A DNA stretch of 49,997 nucleotides from a virus. The position numbers and the translations under genes were made by a program. Positions within the stretch are counted from its first letter, which is position 1. Every line of letters starts with the position of its first letter. A model generated the notes under the pieces. It was not told the DNA's origin. It was given only the letters and a program-made list of their open reading frames with translations, and did no database searches. The stretch covers positions 1-49,997 of IMG/VR virus record IMGVR_UViG_3300042565_000181; one strand, 5' to 3'. This document shows, one piece after another, positions 23,770 to 31,190 of this stretch.

Positions 23770-24882
23770 TTACATGATTTTAGAAAGGGCCGCAGACAAC
23801 TGCTGCCCGATGAGCACAACTGCTGGTCGGGGATCGCTCTCCGGTGCAATTGTGTTACCTGAACTGATCGCTACTGTCAGCCCGTCCGGCAGCTTTTTCA
23901 TCAGCTTCTCAGCCGCTGCCGGACTTATCAACTTAGTCACCATCACTTCAGATTCTTTAAGGTGCTGGAGCAGCACCACCTTGGCGTCCTCATCCTTCAC
24001 CCATGATCTTGTCGCACGCTTGGGCACCATCTTCCAGCCCGCAACGGGCTTGCCCTTCTTAAGCATTTCTTCCGCCAGTGAACGCAGGTCTTTGATCCAC
24101 GCTTCCAAGAGGTCTGCATTGTGAAGATACGTGCCGATCTTGTCAACATCAATTGCGTCTATTTTCAACTTCACTGCGCGGTCAACAGCGCCGGTCATTA
24201 TTGGGCACACCGGCTTGGCGTTGCACCAGCGGCAGTGGTCGCCGTGCTTGAGCTTGGCCTCTGGCTGCTCGGCTGCTTTGACGGCTGTCACCAAGTCGAT
24301 CTCAAACTGTTCAATGCGCGCGCGGGTGGTCGTCCAGCGCTTGATCTCTGGCGGCTGCACGATGATGAGTTCGATCTCAGTTGCGCCGTCGAACACCCAC
24401 TTCGCCTCGGGGGTACGCATGGCAGCAGCCGCGTAAAACATCAACTGTTCGTTTTCTTCAGCCGACACGACAACGCCGCTGCCGAACTTCCAGTCAAGGA
24501 TGATGGCCTTGCCACCGATGCGGCCCATCAGGTCGGTCGAGCCGAACACGCCAGGCAGCAGGTCAGCAAAGCCAACGCGCGTCTCGACTTCGTACAGCAT
24601 GGTGCGGTCAGGGTCTACTTGGTCGAGCAGCGCCAGCGCCGGCAGCAGCTTGTCGTCTAGCAAGTCTTGCGTGAAGACTTCGCCTTCGTACTTGCGGCCA
24701 AGGAATGACTCGGGGGCCAAATCTTTCTCCAGCACTTCGCTGATGATGTCGTGCAGCAGCGTGCCTTGATCGGCGTGGCTGTTGCTGGGCTTGGGCGGCA
24801 TCTTCTGCACCAAGGCTACAGAGCCTGGGCAAGCCATCACGCGCTTGGCTGACGAGCCACCGACGATGTTACTGTGCTGCAT
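23770..24882 (-). CDS. DUF2800-type nuclease (RecB/Cas4-like PD-(D/E)XK)
   Basis: The product is 370 aa from ATG 24882 (AAGAAG site); the TTG at 24906 is less likely. Nuclease signature: H44 in GTLLHDII, D117 in GSTDLMG, ILDWKFG with D130 and K132, QLMFY (146-150), and the cysteine set C217, C220, C226 (HCRWCNAKPVC), as in RecB/Cas4 Fe-S nucleases. The family is regularly found with phage SSB, PolA, VRR-NUC and SNF2 genes, as here. Likely an exonuclease in recombination or replication. Confidence 0.85.
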   Translation of the reverse strand: MQHSNIVGGSSAKRVMACPGSVALVQKMPPKPSNSHADQGTLLHDIISEVLEKDLAPESFLGRKYEGEVFTQDLLDDKLLPALALLDQVDPDRTMLYEVETRVGFADLLPGVFGSTDLMGRIGGKAIILDWKFGSGVVVSAEENEQLMFYAAAAMRTPEAKWVFDGATEIELIIVQPPEIKRWTTTRARIEQFEIDLVTAVKAAEQPEAKLKHGDHCRWCNAKPVCPIMTGAVDRAVKLKIDAIDVDKIGTYLHNADLLEAWIKDLRSLAEEMLKKGKPVAGWKMVPKRATRSWVKDEDAKVVLLQHLKESEVMVTKLISPAAAEKLMKKLPDGLTVAISSGNTIAPESDPRPAVVLIGQQLSAALSKIM

Positions 24883-25024
24883 CTTCTTCTTTCGTAATGA
24901 TGACAACAGTGTCAGGCAGATAAATAGCGTCTTGAATGAACGCTAACTTTGCGTAGGGCGCGATGTCGTTAACGTGATCCAAGATGATGCGCTCGACTTC
25001 GGCGCGACTGAACTCTAACTTCAT
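24869..25024 (-). CDS. Small protein, 51 aa, first gene of replication operon
   Basis: ATG 25024 with GGAG five bases upstream. MKLEFSRAEVERIILDHVND..., AIYLPDTVVIITKEEDAAQ. Overlaps the nuclease start by 14 bases. Transcribed first from the 25055-25083 promoter. No family recognised. Confidence 0.7.
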   Translation of the reverse strand: MKLEFSRAEVERIILDHVNDIAPYAKLAFIQDAIYLPDTVVIITKEEDAAQ

Positions 25025-25054
25025 GTGAACTCCAATTTAGTTGATGAGGCGTTC

Positions 25055-25083
25055 AGTGTACATCAAAATAAATGCTTGTGCAA
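25055..25083 (-). promoter_or_regulatory. Leftward promoter of replication operon
   Basis: Minus strand TTGCAC (25083-25078), 17-bp spacer, TACACT (25060-25055). Good sigma70 spacing; 31 bases before the 51-aa start. Its -35 overlaps the -35 of the opposing promoter. Confidence 0.6.
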
Positions 25084-25103
25084 ATGTTTTTTACATGTAT
25101 GAT
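25076..25103 (+). promoter_or_regulatory. Rightward promoter of nuclease-helicase operon
   Basis: TTGTGC (25076-25081), 16-bp spacer, TATGAT (25098-25103). The expected start point is at about 25110, essentially the ATG of the VRR-NUC gene (25111), so the transcript could be leaderless. The 13-mer AAATAAATGCTTG (25066-25078) is shared with the 16-kb promoter. Confidence 0.5.
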
Positions 25104-25110
25104 GCGGGCC

Positions 25111-25395
25111 ATGCTTGAAAAACAAATCGAACGCTACCTTGTTGATCGCGTCAAAGCGCTTGGCGGTGCCGCGTATAAATTTACCAGTCCCGCGCATCGT
25201 GGCGTGGCTGACCGCATTGTGTGCTTACCTGACGGCCAGACATGGTTTGTTGAGGTCAAGACCGAAGGTGGCCGGCTTTCCGCGTTGCAGAAGGTCTTCA
25301 TGTCGGACATGGCACGCATGAAGCAGAACTACGTTTGCCTGTGGAACAAAGAACAAATTGATGGGTGGCTTAATGAAAATTTTAATCGCGTGTGA
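25111..25395 (+). CDS. VRR-NUC domain nuclease
   Basis: The product is 94 aa, beginning MLEKQIERYLVDRV. PD-(D/E)XK core: HRGVADRIV (D34), WFVEVKTEGG (E48, K50), then Q60. The length is typical of stand-alone viral VRR-NUC proteins, which cut branched or flap DNA. An earlier start (25072) falls in the promoter, so 25111 was chosen. Overlaps the next gene. Confidence 0.88.
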   Translation: MLEKQIERYLVDRVKALGGAAYKFTSPAHRGVADRIVCLPDGQTWFVEVKTEGGRLSALQKVFMSDMARMKQNYVCLWNKEQIDGWLNENFNRV

Positions 25396-25954
25396 ATACA
25401 GTGGCCGTGTCCGTGACGCATTTATTGCGCGGGGGCACGATGCCATGTCTTGTGATCTGCTGCCGACCGACGCGCCAGGGCCGCACTACCAAGGTGATGT
25501 CTTTGACATCATCAATGACGGCTGGGACTTGATGGTCGCCCACCCGCCATGCACCTACCTGTCTGTCAGCGGTATGCACTGGACGACACGCGGCCTGCGC
25601 GACCCACAATTGACTGAGGACGCGCTGGCGTTCGTGCAGCGCCTGATGGACGCGCCTGTCGAGCGCATTGCTGTCGAGAATCCGATTAGCGTCATCAGCA
25701 GCCGCATCCGCAAACCAGACCAGATCATCCAGCCGTGGTGGTTCGGCCACGACGCCAGCAAGAAAACGTGCCTGTGGCTAAAGAACTTGCCGTTGCTGAC
25801 GCCGACCGATCTGTTGCCAGGCGACGCAAAGACGCGCAGGGGCAACCAGACCGCCAGCGGCCAGAACAAACTGCCACCATCCAAAGACCGCTGGAAGATT
25901 CGCAGTGAAACTTATCAGGGCATCGCTGACGCGATGGCGGCGCAATGGAGTTAA
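25373..25954 (+). CDS. Truncated C5-methyltransferase-like protein
   Basis: The product is 193 aa. Rossmann opening MKILIACEYSGRVRDAF, then VAHPPCTYLS (PPC 58-60, like motif IV) and IAVENPISV (ENP 102-104, like motif VI ENV). There is no room for a target-recognition domain and motifs IX-X are not visible; typical C5 enzymes exceed 300 aa. It could be a minimal DNA methyltransferase-fold protein with another substrate. Such genes are common next to VRR-NUC/SNF2 in phages. Confidence 0.7.
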   Translation: MKILIACEYSGRVRDAFIARGHDAMSCDLLPTDAPGPHYQGDVFDIINDGWDLMVAHPPCTYLSVSGMHWTTRGLRDPQLTEDALAFVQRLMDAPVERIAVENPISVISSRIRKPDQIIQPWWFGHDASKKTCLWLKNLPLLTPTDLLPGDAKTRRGNQTASGQNKLPPSKDRWKIRSETYQGIADAMAAQWS

Positions 25955-27237
25955 GGCCATACCAAGAGCAGGCGGCTGACTTCCTGTACGAACACGACCG
26001 CGCCATGATCTTGGCACCCGTGGGCGCGGGCAAGACGGCTATCACGTTGACGGCCATGCAAGCGATGCTGGCTGACGGCGTGGTGGGGCGCTTCTTAGTG
26101 CTGGCCCCCAAGCGTGTCTGCACCGACGTGTGGCCGGTCGAGCAACCGAAATGGGCACCTGGCTGCACGCTGGCCGTGGCGGTAGGCACGCCAGCGCAGC
26201 GGGCGGCAGCGCTCGGTGGTGGCGCGCAGATCATCGTGACCAACTACGACAACATCCAGTGGCTGGCGACGCAGAACTTGGCGCACATCGACGGCATCGT
26301 TTACGACGAGTTGACCAAGCTGAAGAACCCGTCAGGCGCTCGGTTCAAGGCGCTCAATAAAGTTATCGACAAGATTAACATCCGTTGGGGCTTGACCGGC
26401 TCGTTCACCAGCAACGGCTTGGAGGACGTGTTCGGCCAGTGCAAGATCGTGGACCAGTCGCTACTGGGCCGCAGCAAAGGCGCGTTCCAGCAGCAGTACT
26501 TTATCCTGATAAACAAAGAGTACGGCGACTGGGCACCACGACCTGGCTCACTGGCGCAGGTGATGGAGCGCATCAAGCCGGCCACCTTCCTGCTGGAGCC
26601 AGGCGACTACAAGGACAAGCTGCCGCCCTTGCACACAGTCGAGTTGCGCTGCGACATGGACATGACGGACTACAACACGCTCAAGAAGGAATTCGTGCTG
26701 GAGTTCCCAGACGCCCGCGTCGTGGCCGTCAACGCGGCTGTCGTGACGCAGAAGCTGCAACAGATGGCTAGCGGGTTCCTGTACACCGACAACGGCCCGC
26801 TTTGGTCGTCCGGCCACAAGTTTGACCGGCTGGAAGACTTGCTGGCCGAGAACCAGCGCGCCAACACCTTGGTGGTCTACAACTACCAAGAAGAATTGGC
26901 CGAACTCAAGCGCCGGTTTCCGCACGCGCAGACGCTGGACGATAGCCGCGCCATTGAGCGTTGGAACGCCGGCCAAGTCGAGTTGCTGTTGGTGCATCCG
27001 AAGTCAGCCGGCCACGGCCTGAACTTGCAGCACGGCGGGCACCACATCGTGTTCTTGTCGCTGCCGTGGTCGCTGGAACTCTACGAGCAGACCATTGGCA
27101 GGCTGCACCGCAGCGGCCAGAAGAACGCAGTCTGGTGCTACATCCTGCTGACGCACAAGACGATTGACGGGAAGATTTGGGGCGCGCTACATGACAAGCG
27201 CGCATTGTCGGACATTGCATTGGAGGCTTTGAAATGA
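25945..27237 (+). CDS. SNF2/DEAD-like superfamily 2 helicase
   Basis: The product is 430 aa. Walker A APVGAGKT (24-31), DELT (121-124) as the DEAH-type box, LTGSF (150-154) motif III, and the C-terminal EQTIGRLHRSGQ motif VI near residue 390. Compact phage SNF2 type, with its start overlapping the preceding gene by 10 bases. It partners the VRR-NUC, DUF2800 and PolA genes in a well-known phage replication/recombination set. It probably remodels or translocates on DNA. Confidence 0.9.
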   Translation: MELRPYQEQAADFLYEHDRAMILAPVGAGKTAITLTAMQAMLADGVVGRFLVLAPKRVCTDVWPVEQPKWAPGCTLAVAVGTPAQRAAALGGGAQIIVTNYDNIQWLATQNLAHIDGIVYDELTKLKNPSGARFKALNKVIDKINIRWGLTGSFTSNGLEDVFGQCKIVDQSLLGRSKGAFQQQYFILINKEYGDWAPRPGSLAQVMERIKPATFLLEPGDYKDKLPPLHTVELRCDMDMTDYNTLKKEFVLEFPDARVVAVNAAVVTQKLQQMASGFLYTDNGPLWSSGHKFDRLEDLLAENQRANTLVVYNYQEELAELKRRFPHAQTLDDSRAIERWNAGQVELLLVHPKSAGHGLNLQHGGHHIVFLSLPWSLELYEQTIGRLHRSGQKNAVWCYILLTHKTIDGKIWGALHDKRALSDIALEALK

Positions 27238-27395
27238 AACGGATTGATTTATGGAAGGCGCAGCTAAAGGCGGCGCGGGCTGAGTTGAGGATACGGGACA
27301 GGGAAGCAAACGCGGCGATACGAACTGTCGTCAGATTAACAAAAATTATCATTCGATTGGAGAACAAAATTGACAACTACATGGCGAAGCCTTAA
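27234..27395 (+). CDS. Small basic helical protein, 53 aa
   Basis: ATG 27234 overlaps the helicase stop (ATGA). MKRIDLWKAQLKAARAELRI... heptad-like basic helix. No family recognised. Confidence 0.6.
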   Translation: MKRIDLWKAQLKAARAELRIRDREANAAIRTVVRLTKIIIRLENKIDNYMAKP

Positions 27396-27561
27396 CGCAG
27401 AACTGCGAACCTTGGATGAGACGCGGGTGCTGGAGATGCTGATGGAGGAGCGCAAGAACCAGCGCCGCGTATCGGTCTTGCAGCGCCTGCATCAGCGCTA
27501 CAACACACTGCGGGTGAGCCGCGAACGGATTGAATTACTACAGGAGGCAAAGCAACCATGA
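27370..27561 (+). CDS. Small helical protein, 63 aa, TTG start
   Basis: TTG 27370 with GGAG upstream, overlapping the preceding gene by 26 bases. MTTTWRSLNAELRTLDETRV..., EERKNQRRVSVLQRLHQRYN: charged coiled coil, a common phage type. Coupled to the next start. Confidence 0.6.
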   Translation: MTTTWRSLNAELRTLDETRVLEMLMEERKNQRRVSVLQRLHQRYNTLRVSRERIELLQEAKQP

Positions 27562-27746
27562 ACATCAAAGACATTTTTAAAGTGATCACACCAGCCCAAG
27601 CCATTGCTGCCGAACTGGCCGAGGCCGAACACGCGCTACTGCGGGCTGAGACTGGCGTGGAGTACGCGCAGGCGCTGGTGACCTACAACAAGAACCGCGT
27701 CAAGCGCCTCAAGGCGTACCAGACGCCTACCGAGGAAAAAGCATGA
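27558..27746 (+). CDS. Small helical protein, 62 aa
   Basis: ATG 27558 overlaps the previous stop. MNIKDIFKVITPAQAIAAEL, then an Ala/Glu helix with YAQALVTYNKNRVKRL. Similar short coiled-coil proteins are common in proteobacterial phages. Function unknown. Confidence 0.6.
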   Translation: MNIKDIFKVITPAQAIAAELAEAEHALLRAETGVEYAQALVTYNKNRVKRLKAYQTPTEEKA

Positions 27747-27997
27747 CGAAACGCTACTGCGACACGGGCCGCATTGACTGCCCGCACCTGCCTCAGTGCA
27801 TCTGGGACTGCGCCTACGACACGGCGACTGTCAGGAAGGTCAAGGCGTACCCGATTGTCCCCGAGGACATCAAGCCTGTGCCCGAGGCATGGCAGACCGT
27901 TGGCACGGCGATGCTGACCGCGATCATGGGTGTGCTGGCCGTGGTCTGCATTCTGATCTTCTTTACTGGCGTTTGGATTTGGAGCTTGCTGATATGA
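27743..27997 (+). CDS. Cys-rich single-pass membrane protein, 84 aa
   Basis: N-terminal Cys/His cluster (YCDTGRIDCPHLPQCIWDC, residues 5-23) that could bind zinc, and a C-terminal transmembrane segment (about 56-83: MLTAIMGVLAVVCILIFFTG). ATGA coupled at both ends. No family recognised; the topology suggests a membrane-tethered zinc module. Confidence 0.6.
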   Translation: MTKRYCDTGRIDCPHLPQCIWDCAYDTATVRKVKAYPIVPEDIKPVPEAWQTVGTAMLTAIMGVLAVVCILIFFTGVWIWSLLI

Positions 27998-28173
27998 ACA
28001 CATACGACACAGGAAGTCTCAAGATACGCACCCCGCCCCCACCTGTTGGCGGCTACCGCATGGGTGACGAGGCCGATGGTGGCTGGATTCTTTTTAACCT
28101 ACCGAAGAAACCGCGCTGGATTCACCGCATGGGTGTGCGTCTGGTGCTGGGCTGGAAGTGGGTGGACGCATGA
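27994..28173 (+). CDS. Small Pro/Gly/Trp-rich protein, 59 aa
   Basis: ATG 27994 overlaps the previous stop. MNTYDTGSLKIRTPPPPVGG..., ending RLVLGWKWVDA. Basic. Unknown function; coupled by ATGA to the next gene. Confidence 0.55.
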   Translation: MNTYDTGSLKIRTPPPPVGGYRMGDEADGGWILFNLPKKPRWIHRMGVRLVLGWKWVDA

Positions 28174-28598
28174 AAATAGATAAATTCATTGACAGTTGGT
28201 TTACGGGTCGCTGCCTAAAACATCCTGTTGTGGTGGCGGTTATTTTTTACTTGATTGGTTACGCAGTGGGGACAAGCATGAAACGAGAAGACATCATCCG
28301 CATGGCGCGGGAGGCTGGGTTTACTGAGCTTGAGTTTTACGGAAACAAACTAGGCACAAATCCAACTGAGTGCCTTGAACGCTTTGCCGCCCTTGTCGCA
28401 GCAGCGAGTGCAGCAGCAGAGCGTGAAAAATCGCTTCAGCTTTGGATGCTGTTAGATGACATCGACACGGCTGATGACATTGCAAAAACAGACCACGACA
28501 CCTATCGCAGGCTGTGCCGCAACACTCAACAAAAACGATGGGCTGTTTTAAGCGAATCCGAAGTTGATGCCGCTATCCGAGCAAGGGGACAAGCATGA
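28170..28598 (+). CDS. Membrane-anchored MKREDIIRMARE-family protein, 142 aa
   Basis: ATG 28170 overlaps the previous stop. The N-terminal 38 residues contain one transmembrane segment (VVVAVIFYLIGYAVG). At residue 37 the common phage motif MKREDIIRMAREAGF begins, with FAALVAAASAAAERE, which elsewhere starts a protein of its own; an internal start at 28278 is possible. It looks like a fusion or nested pair. Paralogue of the next gene. Confidence 0.6.
   Translation: MKIDKFIDSWFTGRCLKHPVVVAVIFYLIGYAVGTSMKREDIIRMAREAGFTELEFYGNKLGTNPTECLERFAALVAAASAAAEREKSLQLWMLLDDIDTADDIAKTDHDTYRRLCRNTQQKRWAVLSESEVDAAIRARGQA
28268..28318 (+). repeat. 51-bp direct repeat, unit 1
   Basis: GGGGACAAGCATGAAACGAG and the following bases match 28585-28635 with two mismatches. 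It covers the ribosome-binding/ATG region and the first codons of the MKRxDIIRMARE family, showing a tandem gene duplication. Confidence 0.8.
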
Positions 28599-28635
28599 AA
28601 CGAGATGACATCATCCGCATGGCGCGGGAGTCTGG
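28585..28635 (+). repeat. 51-bp direct repeat, unit 2
   Basis: Second copy of the repeat at 28268-28318. Here its ATG (28595) is the actual start of the 130-aa gene. Confidence 0.8.
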
Positions 28636-28987
28636 CTTAATCATTGACGCCAATCAATCTGGCTTTGATTCTGTTGAAACCTTCGCCGCCCTTGTCGCAG
28701 CAGCAGCCATTGCCGCCATTAAAGAAGCCTTGGCACAGCCAGCGCAGGAGCCTGTGTGTTGGGTGATGCCTGATGGCAAGACCGTTGATAAGTGGGGGCG
28801 TCAGTTCTATGGCAGTACTGTTGGGGAACCCCTCTACACCACCCCACAACAGCGCCCGTGGGTAGGGCTGACAGATGAGGAAATCGACGCTATTGATGAA
28901 GCAAATTGGGAAGAGGACCACAAGGCATGGGGAATACGTGAATTTGCCCGCGCCATCGAAGCCAAATTTAAGGAGAAGAACACATGA
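28595..28987 (+). CDS. MKRDDIIRMARE-family protein, 130 aa
   Basis: The N-terminus MKRDDIIRMARESG, then ETFAALVAAAAIAAI, a middle resembling CWVMPDGKTVDKWGR...YTTPQQR, and an acidic helical end (WVGLTDEEIDAIDEANWEED). Mosaic phage family widespread in proteobacterial phages, function unknown. ATGA overlap at both ends. Confidence 0.7.
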   Translation: MKRDDIIRMARESGLIIDANQSGFDSVETFAALVAAAAIAAIKEALAQPAQEPVCWVMPDGKTVDKWGRQFYGSTVGEPLYTTPQQRPWVGLTDEEIDAIDEANWEEDHKAWGIREFARAIEAKFKEKNT

Positions 28988-29616
28988 GCTACATCATTGC
29001 ATCACTGCCGCCCATCAAGTGCTTCGTCAAGCGCGAGTTTCTGTACAACTTCACCAAGGGGCATGGCGAGTTAGAGCCTGCCATCTGGGTCAGCCTGAAA
29101 GCCCTGCGCGGCCAGGTGTTCCGGATAGAGTCACTGCTACCAGCTTACGGTGCGCTTTACGACAAGCTGCCCATACACGCCTATGTGTGGAAAGAAGACC
29201 ACGGCTACTTGCCTATCGACACGCTTCAGTTGTGGGACTGCATGGGCTACAAGTTCACCATTGTGGAAAAGATCGCGCTACGCAATCTGGGCGTCAAGTT
29301 CTTGGGCAAGGACAAGCAGTGGCACTTTGGCAAATACATGTTTACCGTGGACTTCTGCGCTGATGAGATGGCGCTGGACACTGGCTTTACCGAACAAGCC
29401 GAAGAACACAAGTCTTTCAATTGGATTTTTTTGGACAACGGCCAGTTTGCCTGCCAGCCCAACAACAGATGCCTGTGGTACGACCAAAGCCTGATCCCCG
29501 CAGAGACAAAGTTCCCTGACTTCCAAGCAGCCAAAGCATGTTGGACTGTAGACGGCACACGCAAGTGGAGCGCTGGCGATGACTGGTTCTACGACATTGA
29601 GGAGAGAAACGTTTGA
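28984..29616 (+). CDS. Conserved phage protein of unknown function, 210 aa
   Basis: MSYIIASLPPIKCFVKREFL, GHGELEPAIWVSLKALRG, LLPAYGALYDKLPIHAYVW, TLQLWDCMGYKFTIVEK, GKYMFTVDFC. These motifs recur in a conserved family of aquatic phages, with no known function. Compact mixed alpha/beta, no membrane segment. ATGA start and TTGA end overlaps. Its wide conservation suggests a core takeover role; inference only. Confidence 0.75.
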   Translation: MSYIIASLPPIKCFVKREFLYNFTKGHGELEPAIWVSLKALRGQVFRIESLLPAYGALYDKLPIHAYVWKEDHGYLPIDTLQLWDCMGYKFTIVEKIALRNLGVKFLGKDKQWHFGKYMFTVDFCADEMALDTGFTEQAEEHKSFNWIFLDNGQFACQPNNRCLWYDQSLIPAETKFPDFQAAKACWTVDGTRKWSAGDDWFYDIEERNV

Positions 29617-29810
29617 AATGCCCCGTCTGCAATGTTTGGACAACTGTCAACGAGACTAGAAACAAAGAGGGCTTTACACTACGCCGCCGAGAGTGCGGCA
29701 ACGGCCATAAATTTATAACGGAAGAACATGTCAAACTTCAAGACTTGGACGCAAGAAAACCTAGCACAGTTCGCGGAGGAAGCAAACGCAAAGATGATCG
29801 CGCAGAATGA
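29613..29810 (+). CDS. NrdR-like zinc-ribbon protein, 65 aa
   Basis: TTG start at 29613 preceded by GAGGAGA and overlapping the previous stop. CPVC (3-6), then CGNGH (28-32), RRRECG and FITEE match the zinc ribbon of NrdR without its ATP-cone. Phage mini-NrdR proteins are common; role unproven, perhaps regulation. Confidence 0.75.
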   Translation: MKCPVCNVWTTVNETRNKEGFTLRRRECGNGHKFITEEHVKLQDLDARKPSTVRGGSKRKDDRAE

Positions 29811-29901
29811 GCGTATTGAGCAGCTACAGCGCGATGTGAAGGACGCCATTGAGGCGTATCGGGCGCTTATGCGAAAGGCCGAACACCCTGCCGGTCGATG
29901 A
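29728..29901 (+). CDS. Coiled-coil protein, 57 aa, nested overlap
   Basis: ATG 29728 with GGAAGAAC upstream, in another frame overlapping the zinc-ribbon gene by 83 bases. NFKTWTQENLAQFAEEANAK..., ERIEQLQRDVKDAIEAYRAL: amphipathic coiled coil. Its last 35 bases overlap the 3' end of the convergent endolysin gene. Confidence 0.65.
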   Translation: MSNFKTWTQENLAQFAEEANAKMIAQNERIEQLQRDVKDAIEAYRALMRKAEHPAGR

Positions 29902-30283
29902 TCAACGCCTGACGGCGCGGCGTTGGGCTGATGCTGATGTGTGTCCAAGCGTCGAACTCGCGGATGATCTGATCAAACGGCAGTTTGGAGGTCACCAGCG
30001 CCCTCACCACGGCGTCAGGCGTCATGCCTGGCACCCTGATGTCAGCCGCGCAGCCCGTGCGGTGCTGTGAGGTGTCCTTGGAGCCAACTGAGTCGTTGAC
30101 TTGCTTGGATCGAAAGGCGCTGTTGACCATGATTGGCTTGCCGTCCAAGTAGGTCTTGACCTTTTCCAAGAACTCGGCCAGCAGCACCAGGTTAACCATC
30201 TCGGCGTCGTTGGGGGTGTTGTCGAACTGGCGGTGGCTGGTGGTGGTCAGTTCGTCAAGGCTGAAGTGTTCGGTCAACTTCAT
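29867..30283 (-). CDS. Endolysin, peptidase M15 type (D,D/L,D-carboxypeptidase-like)
   Basis: The product is 138 aa. MKLTEHFSLDEL, NSAFRSKQVNDSVG, SQHRTGCAADI (H74, D81) and WTHISIS (H115) give the zinc triad of M15 peptidases. Lacks a signal peptide, so release depends on the holin upstream. It would cut peptidoglycan cross-bridges at lysis. Start coupled to the holin stop. Confidence 0.88.
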   Translation of the reverse strand: MKLTEHFSLDELTTTSHRQFDNTPNDAEMVNLVLLAEFLEKVKTYLDGKPIMVNSAFRSKQVNDSVGSKDTSQHRTGCAADIRVPGMTPDAVVRALVTSKLPFDQIIREFDAWTHISISPTPRRQALIIDRQGVRPFA

Positions 30284-30693
30284 TTTTTGCCCAGCTTCAT
30301 GTCAGCCAGCTTTTCAACGGTACGCCCGCCAAAGTAGGCAAGAAAAATGATTTGCCCCCACTGGCCTAGCAACTGGACGTAGGACTCTTGGGCGTTGTAG
30401 CCGAAGGCGCTCATCATGGTGAACAGGAAGAAAGCCACAAAGATAGCAATCAAGGCCAGCGGCCTGATGTTTTTAGACAGCCATGAGTCACTGCCCATGT
30501 CCGAGCGCCAGCGCTCTGTGATGTTTTCCTGCTCAACTTCAAAGAGCTTGGTGTCGTTCGCCATCTTGGCGAGTTCGCCGTCCTGCGCCATCTTTGCCAA
30601 GTCCATCTGGGCCTTGGCCTTGGCTTCCGGATCGGGGATGAGCTTCTCGATGAGTTTGGAGCCAACTTCAAAGAGTGCTGTGAGGGGGAACAT
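30280..30693 (-). CDS. Holin (two-to-three TM, phage holin 3TM type)
   Basis: The product is 137 aa from ATG 30693 (AAAGG site). N-terminal helix with LIPDPEAKAKAQMDLAKM, then WLSKNIRPLALIAIFVAFFL and GQIIFLAYFGGRTVEKL, two hydrophobic segments. The SW..RP and FGGR motifs match the 3TM holin family. Directly precedes the endolysin gene. Confidence 0.75.
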   Translation of the reverse strand: MFPLTALFEVGSKLIEKLIPDPEAKAKAQMDLAKMAQDGELAKMANDTKLFEVEQENITERWRSDMGSDSWLSKNIRPLALIAIFVAFFLFTMMSAFGYNAQESYVQLLGQWGQIIFLAYFGGRTVEKLADMKLGKK

Positions 30694-30695
30694 AG

Positions 30696-31190
30696 TCAAC
30701 CTTTCTGGAAACCACAATTGGGACTGCACTGTTGCAAGGCTTCATACACAAACCAGCCTGTTGCGCCGAGGACGGTAAAGGTCACCAGCAGCACCAAGAT
30801 GATGGTGATGATTTCGTCCACTTCCTCTTGGCGCTTCTTTTCAACGGCTTTTTCTCTGCGGGCTTCATGGGCCGCTTCGACATCCATTGCGGCGGCTCGG
30901 GACTTGATCTTGTTCCAGACATCGATCTTGCCTGACTGCATGAACAGTAGCTGCAACTCGTCTTCAAACCGCTTGGCCTGATCCAAGGCCATCTCGATCT
31001 GGATAGCCGTGCCCATTGAGGACTTGGACTTCTTGGCCTGGACGACAGCTTTGCTTGCCGTTGACTTAGCGTCAAAGTACTTGCCTAGCACTGGACCGAG
31101 CGACGACACATCATCAACGGTCTTGCTGACCTTCTTGATCAGCGCAACCGCCGCCTGTATGCCTGCCAGCGCCGTTAGCGGATCGATCAC
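30696..31190 (-). CDS. Lysis-cassette membrane protein, coiled coil plus one TM, 164 aa
   Basis: GTG start 31190 overlaps an upstream stop (GTGA). Helical, Lys/Glu-rich (AAHEARREKAVEKKRQEEVD) with a C-terminal transmembrane segment (about 130-153: IITIILVLLVTFTVLGATG) and a short Cys-containing tail. Topology recalls a holin accessory protein. It is found in similar spots in other aquatic phages. Exact role unknown. Confidence 0.65.
   Translation of the reverse strand: MIDPLTALAGIQAAVALIKKVSKTVDDVSSLGPVLGKYFDAKSTASKAVVQAKKSKSSMGTAIQIEMALDQAKRFEDELQLLFMQSGKIDVWNKIKSRAAAMDVEAAHEARREKAVEKKRQEEVDEIITIILVLLVTFTVLGATGWFVYEALQQCSPNCGFQKG

Noticed and set aside
25358-25372. Earlier start for the methyltransferase-like gene
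   Set aside because: It adds five residues that are not protein-like in this family; ATG 25373 starts directly at the Rossmann strand and has a purine-rich site.
28170-28598. Frameshift or assembly error between anchor and MKRED domain
   Set aside because: The frame is continuous and has its own ATGA-coupled start, so a fusion or internal start explains it without error.
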